Shown here: positions 33,548 through 44,770 of the stretch, piece by piece
How the letters are laid out: every line of letters starts with the position of its first letter
Numbering within the stretch: the first letter of the stretch is position 1
From: Castor canadensis
Lineage: Eukaryota; Chordata; Mammalia; Rodentia; Castoridae
Assembly: GCF_047511655.1 (NCBI RefSeq)
Contig: NC_133387.1
Location: 24,546,353 to 24,610,352, forward strand
Length of the DNA stretch: 64,000 bases
Direction: 5' to 3'
Made by a program: the position numbers and the translations under genes
Notes under the pieces: generated by a model
Database searches by the model: none
What the model was told of the DNA's origin: nothing
The model's input: the letters and a program-made list of their open reading frames with translations, nothing else

Positions 33548-34750
33548 CCCAATGAGAATTGTGGCATGTGTTTGCTGAGTCTGCCCTTCAACCAAGGGCC
33601 ACTCCAGCCAGTCACTGTCTAAAGGTGTTTTTGGCCAGCTCTGGTTTCTCTGAAGTGGCATTCCCACCATAAGTCCTCTTGTCTCCAGGAGGGTGTAAGC
33701 TCCTTTGAGTACCACACAACCTGTTTTATCATCCAGAACTCTAGGACTGGATGATTTGGCTCCTGAGGTACCAGCTGGGACAACCAACTGCTGTCCCACA
33801 CCATGTGGCACACGACAGGCGCCTCTCATAGGCATGATTTTGAAAGACTCACTTCACTTCTCTGAGTTCCATTTGTAAAACATATAGAAGGGCTGCACCT
33901 CTCAGGGAGGAGGAAAAAACGCATGTGAGCATTTGTACTTGTGACCTGGGCATCCCTGCAAAAAGCAGGCCTTGCTCTGACCCATGCCTACTAATCCAAC
34001 ACAGCCCCGCTCCTGTCCTCCAAGGGCAGCTAGCTTGTCAGCTTGTCTGCCTCAGTATCTCTGGCTACAGCACACATCCTCAATGTGTCTTGGAAAGAAA
34101 ATGGAAGGAATGAAGGAAGACAGGAAAGGAATTTCTAGGGCTTCTTCCAGGCCTCAATGAGGAAGCTGGAGCAGCAGGGCAGTTGTCCTGTCCAAGGCCC
34201 ATGCCTATGAGAAGAGAGAGAAGAGGGGCAGGAAAGGCCCCAGGGAGCCCACTGAAGATTTTCTGCCTCCCTAGAAATGACCTTCCAAGACAAAACTCAA
34301 GTGTGGGTGTTTTGAACTGAAGGAGTAACACAGAACAGAGGCAACCATGTAGAGAAACAGATCAGAACAGTGCTAGTGCCCCAATGTCTCCTCTCCATCC
34401 TGCAGGGAAAGTCCCAGCGCCCTTACTCATGCATTCACCCAAACGCAGCGACAGGGGTAGATGTGGCTTTTGCCCCTCTGGAGCTTGTATGTTATATTCC
34501 CCGGGAGACTCATGCCAAAGGGTGTGGCAGGTATTCCCCCTTGTCCTTACACAGATTGACCTCCTTAACTCAGCCCAAAGGCGGCTCCCCTCAGGGCAGG
34601 GCTGGCAGCTGCTTCAGCCGTCAGTCTCCAGAGAGACCCCCAGGTTCCCACAGCGGGATTCCCGGATTCCCGTTCTTGATGGAGGATGGTAGAGTAGATC
34701 AAAGGTGATCAAAGCCCTTCGGAAATTCTTGATTATTCTTGATCCGCTCC
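33548..34750. other. Unique intronic sequence
   Basis: Intron 1 of the novel gene. A weak reverse MIR core may lie near 33.84-33.89 kb. No gene seen. Confidence 0.5.
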
Positions 34751-34759
34751 TACGGATCT

Positions 34760-36320
34760 GGTTGTCACCCCTCCTCTCTTCCGTGCCCACCCGGGATCTC
34801 GCATCACCCCTGGGGCAGCCAGGACCCTCTTTCTCCAGGAAAATCTCTGCAGTTCCATAGGTCTCTCTCGTCTCCACAGCCAGAGGCTGGGCTTCACCCA
34901 GGGAGTCTCTCGGGTATTTCTGAATCTCTGACGGCTCCAGAGGAGGAGTCCTTGCTGGACCCTCTGGCCCGGCCCGCTGGAAAGAGCCCGGGGCAGGGAA
35001 CCAGAGAAAGGACCACTGGCCTCCAACGCGAACCTAGGGGGCTCTGCCTGCGCTGAGCCCTGGGAGTCGAAGGGGCGGGGGCAACCCGGAGGGACACCAA
35101 GGCAGACAGCCGGACTGACTCCGCATGGACTCCAGGGCCTAGAGCAACTCTGCCGGGGTGCAGGGCACCGAGCAGGCGTCCAGGGGGAAGGGCGCGCCGT
35201 GGGCTCCGCACAGAACAGATATGGGCAGGAAAACGCAGCCAGCTATGAGCCGGGGAGGTTAGGGACCCAATGGCTCTCGGCAGGACTCATCACCCTTTCC
35301 ACAGAACCTTCCAAATAGGGAGAAGACAGCCCATCTTCATGCAGCTTACCCAGAAAAGCGGGCAACTTCATGCCCTCGAATTTAGGTGGCGAAGCGCTTT
35401 GCAAAAACATTCTCTCCTAACCTCTGATCTGGGTAAACTCCCAATTTACAGAAGAAGAAAATGAGGTTCAGGAAAGTCAGGCGGACGGTGAAAAATACTT
35501 GCTAAGTGATTAATAAACGATGCAGATTATTCTAATTTGAGACATTTAAGACCTAACTCTCCGGAGCTTCCCAAAATGGAAAAAGAGTTTGCCTGGTTGG
35601 GGGCGCAGAAGCTTTCAGCTAAATTCTGCTTTGGATACAGGGAGTGAAACATGGCGCAGGGCCAAACCATATCTAAGTCCACGACCTCTGGATAATCTGC
35701 TCAAGGCTGCGGGGGACCAATACCCCAACAGTAGACACAGTCGTTAGGGGCTCAGGCTTTCGGAGCCGGAAGTCATCCCTAGCTTTGGGACTGGGACCCA
35801 GGCGCGCCACGCGCTTGGAGTGTGGTGGATGCACTGGAAGCGGGAGGGTGGGATCCCTCGCGAGTCCCTGCGGCGTGGCGAGGGGACCTAGACTTCCAGC
35901 GCTGGAGAGCCGCGGCCCCAGCGCCAGCTGAGCGCTCGGCAGGCGACTCCTGACCCGGATCCCACCCACCTCCAGCCAAAGGCGCGGCGGGTGTTTTCGG
36001 CTTCTTTTACACGAGGCAACTGGGGCTGGTCGCGGTCCTCTGCCCTCTCCTTCTCCGCTGACTCGGGTCGCGGACCCTAAGGGGTGGATGCTCAAGACGC
36101 CGCAGCGCGGGGATCAAATTCAGCCAGGGTGTCGCCAGTGAAAGGCGAAAGACCTAGTGCTGTGAAAAGCTGCCGCTTGCTTCCCCTCCCCTCGGCCTTG
36201 TTCTGGGCGAAGGCTCTGGAAACCCGTCTGCCTGGAGCCCAGCCTGGGGGGCTCCTGTTCTTTTCCTGCCCCCCACTCCTTCACCTGAAGTTCGCCTTTC
36301 GGATTCCGCTCCTCCACGCG
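34760..36320. other. CpG-rich domain around the novel gene's first exon
   Basis: CpG-dense blocks at about 34.8-35.25 and 35.75-36.15 kb flank coding exon 1 (35.35-35.41 kb). Likely holds the minus-strand transcription start. Long open frames here in both directions are typical of GC-rich DNA and were not accepted. Confidence 0.7.
35350..35410 (-). CDS. Novel gene, coding exon 1 (start codon)
   Basis: Reads MFLQSASPPKFEGMKLPAFL plus one base (phase 1). The ATG is at 35410-35408, has A at -3, and is preceded in frame by TAG, which favours it over the second in-frame ATG at 35371-35369. The donor is CTGG|GTAAGC. The 5'UTR lies further right, overlapping a degraded MIR at about 35.42-35.48 kb and the CpG-rich stretch beyond. 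Confidence 0.55.
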
Positions 36321-36556
36321 TCAGCATCCCGAAACAGCTTTTTTTTTTTTTTCTTTAAAACCCAATTCCTGCAGGTATCCTTTTTTAATTGAAAACTCAA
36401 TACGAGCATATGACAAACAAGACATTTGCTTAGATCAGTCCAGAGAACATAAAACAAAAAGTCTTTTTTGCAACGTCTTTAATCCCCGTTTGTGAATAAA
36501 ACGACTGATATTAAAACCCCTGCCCCTTTTATGTTTTTATCACACAACGCCCAAGA

Positions 36557-36644
36557 CTTTCTCTCTTTTCCTCCTCCTCCCCTTCTTCTCCTCCTTCTTC
36601 TTTCTTCTTCTTCTCCTCCTTTTCCCTTTCCCTCTCCCTCTCTC
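36557..36644. repeat. Uninterrupted 88-nt pyrimidine tract
   Basis: Every base from 36557 to 36644 on plus is C or T (CTCCTCC, TTCTTC blocks). On minus this is the purine-rich tail of the B1-like copy that follows. Confidence 0.95.
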
Positions 36645-36722
36645 GCTGGCCTTGAACTCGAGATTCTCCTGCCTCACCCTCCCGAGTGGTGGGAGTATAG
36701 GCGTGGCCCACCACGCTCCGCT
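36645..36722 (-). mobile_element. B1-like SINE fragment
   Basis: GCTGGCCTTGAACTCGAGATTC..GTGGGAGTATAGGCGTGG. The last SINE before a 12.7-kb SINE-free block. Confidence 0.8.
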
Positions 36723-37194
36723 GCTCATTCTGTTTAAGAGCTGGGTCGATTTCCTAAGACAAGATCGTCTTTCGTTTGAGGGTCTGTTTCTCGTTCTTTT
36801 CCATCTCCCACTGCCTGCACCCTCTGCCTCCCGCAGGTGGAGCGGTCCCTCTGGGGCTCTGGCGCACAGAATTCTGTAGTTCTTGGCGCCGCTTGGAGAA
36901 AAATGCATAGACACATAGTCTTTCGAAAAAAACGTCAGGAAGTTAGCTGAGTTTTGAACGTCCCTGCGAGGGTCGACTCCCGTGCATCTAGATAGGAGGG
37001 CAAAGTCGGGAGTGTTGGGACTGGGCCAAGATCGAAAGGCCACCTTCCCCAGCACAGGGTCACTGCCAGGAAGATTGGCGAGGTCGTGAAAGGGGCTCCA
37101 GGCTTCTGGGTACCTTGGCAGGGCAGAGGGTGTGGGAAAAACTGACAGAGTACAGGGCCTGCATTTTGCATGGATCTTCGGGCCACCAAGTACG

Positions 37195-37315
37195 TGACTA
37201 TTTATATATGCATTCTTTTTTATCTTCCCTGAGAGATGGGAGTCATTCTACACATTTTGCAAATGGAGAAACAGACTAAGAGAAGTGAAGTTGCTCGAAA
37301 TCACGCATACGGTGG
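37195..37315 (+). mobile_element. MIR element
   Basis: CATTTTGCAAATGGAGAAAC and AGAAGTGAAGTTGCTCGAAA. Confidence 0.65.
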
Positions 37316-38356
37316 AACAATATACACTTGTTTCCAACAATTCAAAAAAGGCATAAAACAAAAACATATTTGGAGCAAAGGACTGAAAGGGATCCTTTCA
37401 CTGAGGGTATGTTAGTTACAGGTGCCATGGGTTGGAGGATCCAGATCCCCTCCCCACCCAGCCCTGATGCACGTCGAGTGGAGAGGTGGGGACCAAGGGC
37501 TGATTACTTCTTCACCCAACATCTTCACCACAAAGAGGACTGTCATGGAGGGAGCGAGGAGTTGGGGTTAGGAGAGTCGCGTGGGGTATAAAGAAATAAG
37601 CCAGAGGGGACAGGCCGAGACGCCAGGAAAGAGAAAGAAGGGCAGTGTTCGAGGATGGAGCACAAAGCGCAGAATCTTCTACGTGGAGGTAAGCAAGGCA
37701 GATAGCATGTCCTTTCTAAACCTGGACGGAGGGTCAGGAAACCCAAAACTACGCGTCCGCGGGCTCAGGATTCGAGGCAGAGTGGGTCGTTGGTGGCGAG
37801 AAGGAAGGGATTTCTCTAGGAGGAGGGAGATGCCACACCTGGCAGGCAGACATCGGACCTGCAGAAGGGTAGGATGCACGCGGGCATGGGGTGAGCTCAA
37901 CAGGCCAGCAAAGTGAGGACCCGAGGTCGGCCCGAGCCACCTCTTCTCCAGCTTGAGCCCTGAGCTGTAAGGGATCCGGGGCATCGGGTCCCTGGGGGCC
38001 GCCCCCTCACTGTCCGGGTCCAGCTCCAGTTACCCGCCAAGCCTGCTTCCTAAAATATGTATGAGACCATTGCGGGTGCAGTTTCGCTGCCCCTCCTGTG
38101 AATGCTGGGGGACTCGGGGTACGCGGGGAGCTGCTGGGGGGGAGGAATCGACACTGGCTCCTAGGCCCGGGCCGTCTCGATTTTCAGCAGAGCATTTAAG
38201 AAAGGTAGAAATCGGATCCGTCTCGGCCGCGCCCCCACCCTTCGGGTCCAGATCGCTGGACCCCGCAGCCCAGCGGCTAGCTTTCCGCGGTGCGGTGTCT
38301 GGTTCTCGACAGCAGGTGAATGGGCCCGGGTGGGGCTTGGGGGGAGGGGCGCACAC

Positions 38357-38363
38357 TATAAAG
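38357..38363 (+). promoter_or_regulatory. TATA box of a possible alternative upstream promoter
   Basis: TATAAAG within a CpG island, in the context GCGCACACTATAAAGAGG. About 95 nt downstream is a donor-like CCAG|GTAGGG at 38454. This would give a short first exon (about 38.39-38.45 kb) on the same strand as the miRNA cluster. Confidence 0.4.
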
Positions 38364-39930
38364 AGGCGCAGCAGGCCCCGGGGGCCACTCGCAGCTGCTG
38401 TGGCCTGAGCCCCTGGGGCTCAGCGCCCAGTACCCCACGGACTTGGGGACCAGGTAGGGCACCAGTACCCGACGCTGCCGTGGAGGCTCGGGGTGACCGG
38501 GATGCGGGGGATGCGAGAAGATCCGGAAGGGGTTAATGTGTAGTCACCACCCCCCTTTGGCCTACTGGGCCGGCCTTGCTCTTCATCTCTTTTGCCCGGG
38601 TTCCGGCGCATCACGTCCCCTCCCCGGCTGCTGGGAGAGGGGCACCGAGGTCCTGAAACTCGCCTGATCATCCCGCCTGGGTTGGGTCTTGCCTCTCGAG
38701 CCATCTGTCTGCAGCATCACCGGCTGGAGCAGGCCCTGCCCAGGCGTCGGGGATATGGAAGGGCTCGTATCTTGCACCGTCACAGTCGGCCCCTCGCGGC
38801 TCGGCAGGAGCGCGGGGTGGGGTAGGAGGACTATAGACTTCCCCCTCCATTTACTGCCTTGCTTTGCTTGAGCCCAGGACAGGTGTTAACGGTTTTCAAT
38901 CTCAGCGCAAAGGACCTTTAGGTTTGGTGGGGCATCGGCTAAGCATCCCCCCTCCCTTTTAAGAGGTTTCTAGGCCGCCCGACCTGTCAGGTCCATCGGG
39001 AGAACTAGGAGCTAAAAGGGAGGAAGGCGGATTAACGTTTTATTTTAATCTGGTTTTGAACTGTGGTTGCCGTCTGGGGCGGCCGGGCGCGGCAGGGACT
39101 CGGAAGGGCGCCCAAAGCAGCGGCGGGGGTGGGGACGTGCTTTGGCGCTCTGGGGGTTGGAGGAGAGGCCACCTTAACGCTGACAGTTGGGGAGTACCTT
39201 AACCCCTGCTCCTCCCCAATGCTCGGGTGGTATTCGAGCAAAGGACGGTGGAGCAGGATCTAATTCCCGTCCGCGCCCCAGCCATGGCCACGCCTCCTCC
39301 CCGGGGAGCCACTGCGGCAGTGGGGGAAAGGAAGAGAGATGGGAACGGGTCTGGGGGCGGCTCCCCTCCCCCTTCCGGGACAGGCAGCCTTTGTTCCCGG
39401 CGGCGACGGTGGCCAGACACCTGTAGGGCCTCGGGATTAGGCAATGCTGGGTGAAGATGAGCGGAGAGCCCCTGGTCCTCACTCCAACCGTGAGCCCCTG
39501 GATCCAGGTGCTCACACTGTCAGAGATTTGCCTCGCGTCCCTTTCTGCGGGGAGACTTAGAGATCCATGCAGTGGCCACACAGTGTGCCCGGGCTCCAAA
39601 CACACTTCCCCTCCCCCAGCTCAGGGTCGGATTTCCAAGCATGCTATGCTACACACACCTCGGCTACCTTCGGGCTCGAAGGGTGGTGGGGTTGGCAGGG
39701 CGTCGGGGCGCACCTTGGCTAGCGGCACCCGAGCCCAAAGGTAGGAAGCAGGGTAGAGAAGGTGGGCGGCGGGACCCCTTGGGGCCAGACTCAGCCGGGT
39801 TGGAAGAGCAGGCGGGGCTTCCAGCGTCTCTGCAGTCCGGGTCGGGCGTGTCCTGCGCTGCGCACCAACCCGAGCCACATTCAAGGTGAATCATCTCCGG
39901 CCCGCCTCCTGTCCCTCCCCCGCCTCACGG

Positions 39931-39985
39931 CACCTGAGCCAATGGCGCGGCGCTGGGGGCGGGCGGGGCGCAGGGGGCGGTAAAA
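39931..39985 (+). promoter_or_regulatory. Candidate main promoter of pri-miR-183/96/182
   Basis: CACCTG E2-box at 39931-39936, CCAAT at 39939-39943, G-rich GC boxes at 39955-39970 and 39973-39980, then TAAAA at 39981. Transcription would start near 40.01 kb. Several further CACCTG/CAGGTG boxes lie at about 40.07 and 40.16 kb. E2-boxes bind ZEB/SNAI-type repressors, and ZEB1 is known to repress this miRNA cluster; use of these particular sites is inference. Confidence 0.6.
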
Positions 39986-40009
39986 CCCTCCCGGAGTCAT
40001 TATCTTTGC

Positions 40010-40454
40010 ACTCCGTCGAGCCCCTGCGTCTCTGCGCCGCAGCCCGCAGGCCTCCCTCCTTCTGGGCTACCAGGGGCACCTGGTGCACCTTGTTCGTCAG
40101 GCTCTGGGGCCTAGGTGCCCCTCCGGCCCTACCCAGCCTGCTGCGCGGAGGCGGCTCCTCCTCAGGTGGCCCAGCCGGGGCCTTTCCCAGCAGACCTGTC
40201 ACCCGACACCCAGGAAGCGCGCGGGCCCCATCCAGGCTCCTCTTTGTTCCCCCGCTGGGCTCCGCGCTCGGGCGCCGCCTTCTCCTGCCGGGACAGTGGA
40301 GGTTCCGGGCGCCGCCCTCGGCCCAGCCTGGGCGCGTCTAAAGTTAAGTTCATTCGGCCCGCTGCAAACGAAGGCCCTTTTTGCCTTGTTCCTCCCGTGT
40401 GGACTCCGCGCGGAGCTGGGAGGCGGCGGTGCGCCCAGCCCGGAGCCGGCGCAG
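40010..40454 (+). ncRNA. Putative first exon of pri-miR-183/96/182
   Basis: CpG-rich sequence from the inferred start to a consensus donor, GGCGCAG|GTGAGTG, with GT at 40455. Open frames of 120-150 codons occur in several frames as expected from GC content, and none looks like a protein. Confidence 0.45.
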
Positions 40455-40999
40455 GTGAGTGTTTGGGGCGGGGCCGGGCGGAGCCAGCACTAGGCTAGGA
40501 AGAGAAAGTGGAGGCGGGCGCCCCGGGGCCAGCAGTCCTAGAACCCGGGTTGAGGGCTGCCTGCCAGGCGATCGGGGGCTCCTCGGGGTAGTGGACCTTT
40601 GGGAATGACGCGGCATTGCGAACTCCTGGCTCTCCCAGGCTTTTCGACGGGAGTCCCCACGGGGTGTCGAAGGCCAGGGTCTCCAAGTGGCATGGGTCCT
40701 GCGCCCTGTGCCCCCCGGCCGGCCGCAAGTTTGAGTGCAGATTGTCTGGCTAGGTGCGTTTGGGCGCGGGCCCAAGCGCGGCCTCTCCAAGGAATTCGGC
40801 TGGGGTCGCGCGGGCGTTTCGCCGCCCTGGTGGGCCTGGGAGGAAGCGCGAGGCTGGGAGGCGGGCCGCGATGCGGGCTTCGGTGAGCGCTCAGGTAATG
40901 AGCTAGTTTCTTCAGCTCCTTGTGGAGGCTTCACAGCAGGTTGGTTAACGCTTCCGTGGCCTGGGGCCAGCCCCGCCCAGTCCCTGGGGAAAGCAGGTC

Positions 41000-43900
41000 T
41001 CGGACCTTCCTGCTCGTCTTCACAGGTTCTGGGAACCTCGGAGCATACGGCTGGGATTCCCTTACCCCACTCTCCCCCCTTTGCTTCTGCCCCATTCTGT
41101 TAGCGCTGGCTAGCACACGGGACCCCTGAGGTGGGCTGCTGGACGGCGTGCCTCGAGCGCTTCGCTGGTCAACGCATCCTAGGGAACAGTGAGAGTGCCG
41201 CCCCCGGAGACAGGGATCGCTCCATTCTGCGAAGCCATTCAGGCTGAGCCATTCGCTTTTACTTCCTCCAGCTCTGGCGTCCAAACGCTGGAGAAATACC
41301 TGCCAGTGTTGGGGCCGTAATTTGGAGTCAGATTAGGGGCCTTGAAAGGGCGGTGCCCTAAAATAACCTCCCTCCCCCTCTCACCCTTCCCTCCTCCCGA
41401 TCCCCCAGGGTAAGGTGCAGGCCAAACCTTCCAACTTTCCACTCGGCTTCTAAAAACTCCTGAGGATTAAAAGAGCCCGATTTCTCTCCTGTGGGCCAGG
41501 TGGGGGATGACTGCGCCATGTCCCAGGTCCTCCGCTTCGCCAAGCGCGCATCACCCTCCGCCTGTCCCGCAGTAATCCATTTGGGCACTGAGTCGGCAGG
41601 TCTCCGATACAAGCTCGAGCCTCCCAAGAAAACTGCCGTAGTGGCCTCACCGTGGAGGAGTCCACCTCGACAATCCGGCGCGTTGCCCGAGAGGCTCTTG
41701 GTTTGGAGTTGAAGCCTCCACTTCTTTCACGGCTCATGGGTGCCCCTTCAAGCGGTGATGGGAGAAAGAGGGGATGTGATGGGGTAGAGCTTCTGGAGTT
41801 GACCTGATGCAAAGAAAAAATTCCAGTGTGCCAGTCTCACTGGTGAGAATTTCGTTTATTTTCTCCACCAGACGGGTTAACGAGGTCTAATGGCTCCGGG
41901 AATGAGCCCGTGCAGCTGTACACACCCGGGTGACTGGTGTGTACGTTGGTGGCCTGTACTGCGCCGCAAGTAGGTTTTTGGGGGGCGCCCCTGGGACCTC
42001 AGGGGGAGATTGGGCGGCCGGCCACGCCCTAAGCATGTCTGAGGGCCTGGCTGCCTCAGTCCCTTGGACCTCCAGGCATTTGATGGAAATCCCAATGGAC
42101 CAGGACTGGATCGGTTGCAGGGGAGGGGGGGAGAGGGGGAGGGGGACGGAAAACTCCAGACTCGGGACTCCAGAATCGTTGTGTAGACGTTGAGCAGAGA
42201 GCTAGTTGGGGGGCTGTGTGATAACGAATAATTCCTGAGTCCCCAGGGCCCAGCAACACTGACCTCTGGGGAGCCGCTAGCACTGAGGAGACGGGTAGGG
42301 TGCCCTTTTCATGTGGGCGCAAGCGAACAGAGAACGGCAACTAGGCAAGGGGCCTTAAGGTCCAAGTGGAGTTCAGGAGGGCGGGGCTAAGGCCAACAGA
42401 AAGGGGAGGGATGCTACGGTGGTACACACCTCGGAAGACCCCAGCTTCCTTCCCTGGCCTTCAGGTCAGGTCATACCCATCCTGATCCAGCCAGCCTGGG
42501 TCGCTTTTTCCCACTGTCAGAGTGGATTTCTTTGCATTCGATGTCAAGGTCAGGGAGGGCAGAAGAGGCTGCTCCGAGGATTGGCCAACAACTGTGCGCT
42601 TGTCTCCCGTTTTTGAGATTTCAGTGGTGCGTTTCCAGCTTTTATTTAGAGCTCCCCTTGGCCTCCATTTCAGGGGCCCTGTTTCCCGAGGGCCCAGGTC
42701 AGATTAAGCCCCAGCCATGTTCAAGAGCTAACTGCTGGGCTGTTGGGTGGACTTGGGCTGCAAAGACGGGTGTGGCTGACCAGGCCACTGCGGCACTATG
42801 GCCTGCCGCATTTGGGTTAGGAGGGGCGAGGCGGTGCGGGGGAGGGGCCTTGCCCAGCTGATTAGAACTGGAGGTTTGGAAGGGATTTGGCTTTGTCAGC
42901 TGCTCCTGCTCTCCACCCTCTGTCAGTTAGAAAGATGAGGAAGCTAGAGATAGAGGGTATTCACAGAGCCTGCACGCCTCACCACTTTGTTATGGGAATC
43001 CTCCTTCCCTATGGTGGAGGGAAGATAGTAGGATCCCTACCCCAGTTTTCAGTTCTACGAAAAGGACCTCTAGTTCTCCCTTCCCTAACACACCCCTCCC
43101 ATCCTACTCCCCTCACCTCCCAAAGAAAAAAAAAAATTGGAGTTTGCATTTTTTTTTTTTTTAGGTGCTTTGGGGTGAGTCTTATGGGAAGAGCTCATCG
43201 TCGGGGTAGGAGCGTTATCTGGATTCCATTAAAATGCAGATTTTCTTGTGGGCTACAAATCTACATTTCAAGGGGCTCTTTGGTGATTTTGATGGTTACA
43301 CCCTAAGCAATGTTGACCGCATAACCACCACGGTCACTTGATTTGACTTAGCACCCTTTGCTCTGCCCTCCCCGCACTCCAGTTCAGAGGATTTTACTGG
43401 GGGATACTGAGGTAGAAGGCCAGAGAGTGACTTCTTTTACCACCACCTCATCAGGCTGGATCCCTGCTAGAGAACTTGAGTCCAGTGGGCATGTGTCAGC
43501 CCTAAAAGGCCTCCCTGGTGGTGAGAGAGAGGAGCTGGGGAGGGTTTGGGCTAGTGTAGTCCTGACGTCACTGGAAGAGAGTTCCTGGGGTGGTCTCTTA
43601 CGGAGCTTTGCATATTTCTGGGCTGGGGAAGTTGTTCTCTGGCCTTTTCCAGGTGTTTTTCTAGCCACCCTGCTCCCTGGGCTGCAGTCTGCCTGGGGCA
43701 AGCTGAGAGTCCTCAGCCCTGGGTACCAGCTCCCTAAAGACCTTTCCTCCATCCCCAGTGCACCTGGCACAAGAGGCAGGAGGCTCCACAGAGCCTCTCT
43801 CGAGGCAGGAGCTCTGGCAACCACTGATGCAACCTTCCCCGCCCTGCCTCCACTCCCTGGCCTCCCTCTGCAGTCCTCTTAGAGCCCTCCAGAAGCCATG

Positions 43901-44540
43901 ATCAGAGCCTCTTGCAAGGGACACTGTGCCTCCAGCTTCCTCCAGTCTGCATTCTTGGCTGAAGGAGCCTCTTGCAGTCCTGCCTTCCTTCCCTGATCTG
44001 CCTTGGTCCAGGTCTCAGACCAGCAGCAAAGATGTCCAGCCCTGCAGTTCACGGTTTGATTTGCCTCCTGGGTCTCTGTTTTGTCACCGGGCAGGATGGG
44101 GTCAGTTTCTTGGAGTTGGCGCTATTGATGTTTGGGCTCAGAGGCCAGGATAGGCATCTTGTGTGTTCTGGTCACCACTCTTTTGGGGTTATGTGATCTG
44201 GCAGCTGCCTGCTACTCTAGGCCGGACTGACCTGCATGAAGATGGACAGTTCTGATCCACCTCTACTCACAGCCTGGGTGATGATGGAGGGAACCGCCTT
44301 TGAGTTGAGACAAAAGCACCTTGAAATGGCTTCTCTTCCACCCTCTGCAAAGCCAGGAGATGAACCCTTCTCATTGTTTTTGTCTCCTTGAAGGTCATCT
44401 TGGGCTGGTGAGGAGCCCTGCTGAGCCATGGGTGATAGCAGTAAGGCAGGGGAGGGGCTGAAGCTGGGATCCTGGGGCCCCAGTGGGTGGCCGGTTCCAG
44501 GGAGTGGGGAGTCAAGTAGGGGGAGCTGGCCTCTGCAATG
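41000..44540. other. Interior of pri-miR-183, no further gene seen
   Basis: Between the putative first exon and miR-183. Contains a G-rich tract at 42,121-42,145 and a poly-T acceptor-like site at 43,150-43,164. Open frames of up to 174 codons have no domain features. Confidence 0.5.
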
Positions 44541-44548
44541 TCGGCAGG

Positions 44549-44658
44549 CTGGAGAGTGTGACTCCTGTTCTGTGTATGGCACTGGTAGAATTCACTGTGA
44601 ACAGTGTCGGTCAGTGAATTACCGAAGGGCCATAAACAGAGCAGAGACAGATCCGCGA
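44549..44658 (+). ncRNA. MIR183: miR-183 precursor
   Basis: 110-nt hairpin. miR-183-5p lies at 44575-44596 (begins TATGGCACTGG) and miR-183-3p at 44614-44635 (begins GTGAATTACCG). The arms pair across a loop of about 17 nt. Both mature sequences match the known vertebrate ones as remembered; the terminal loop differs from human at two bases. The first hairpin of the cluster. Confidence 0.97.
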
Positions 44659-44770
44659 GCGCCTCCCGGGTCCTGCCCCCCCCACCCCATAGCCTGGACA
44701 TCAAAGGGTGCAAGGATTGAGAGACCTTGCCCATCGTGTCCCCGGGGGGCTCGTTCCAGTACCATCTGCT

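Larger units (their letters stand above)
9731..35410 (-). other. Unrecognised seven-exon protein-coding gene (191-codon model)
   Basis: Model assembled by hand. Coding segments on the minus strand are 35410-35350, 32975-32932, 25072-24997, 24665-24552, 20385-20316, 11534-11474 and 9880-9731, totalling 576 nt: 191 codons plus TAG. Every intron begins GT and ends AG, five donors fit GTRAG closely, and the phases (1,0,1,1,2,0) agree at all six junctions with no internal stop. An in-frame TAG lies 9 nt before the start ATG. The product has no obvious signal peptide or membrane segment, six tryptophans spread along it, a short amphipathic helical stretch in exon 6 and a basic C terminus. I recognise no family and assign no function. 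The first exon lies in a CpG-rich domain that also holds the miR-183 promoter region, facing away from it. Weak points: the exon 6 acceptor, no clear polyadenylation signal after the stop, and an undefined transcription start. Expression and conservation are untested. Confidence 0.62.
37900..41000. other. CpG island with the miR-183 cluster promoter region
   Basis: Dense CpG and GC-rich sequence, with a weaker shoulder to about 42.2 kb. No SINE, LINE or LTR is seen in it. Contains both candidate plus-strand promoters. Confidence 0.8.

Noticed and set aside
35673..36095. 140-codon minus-strand frame upstream of novel exon 1
   Set aside because: Arg/Pro-rich CpG-island translation with no join to exon 1; more likely 5'UTR or promoter DNA.
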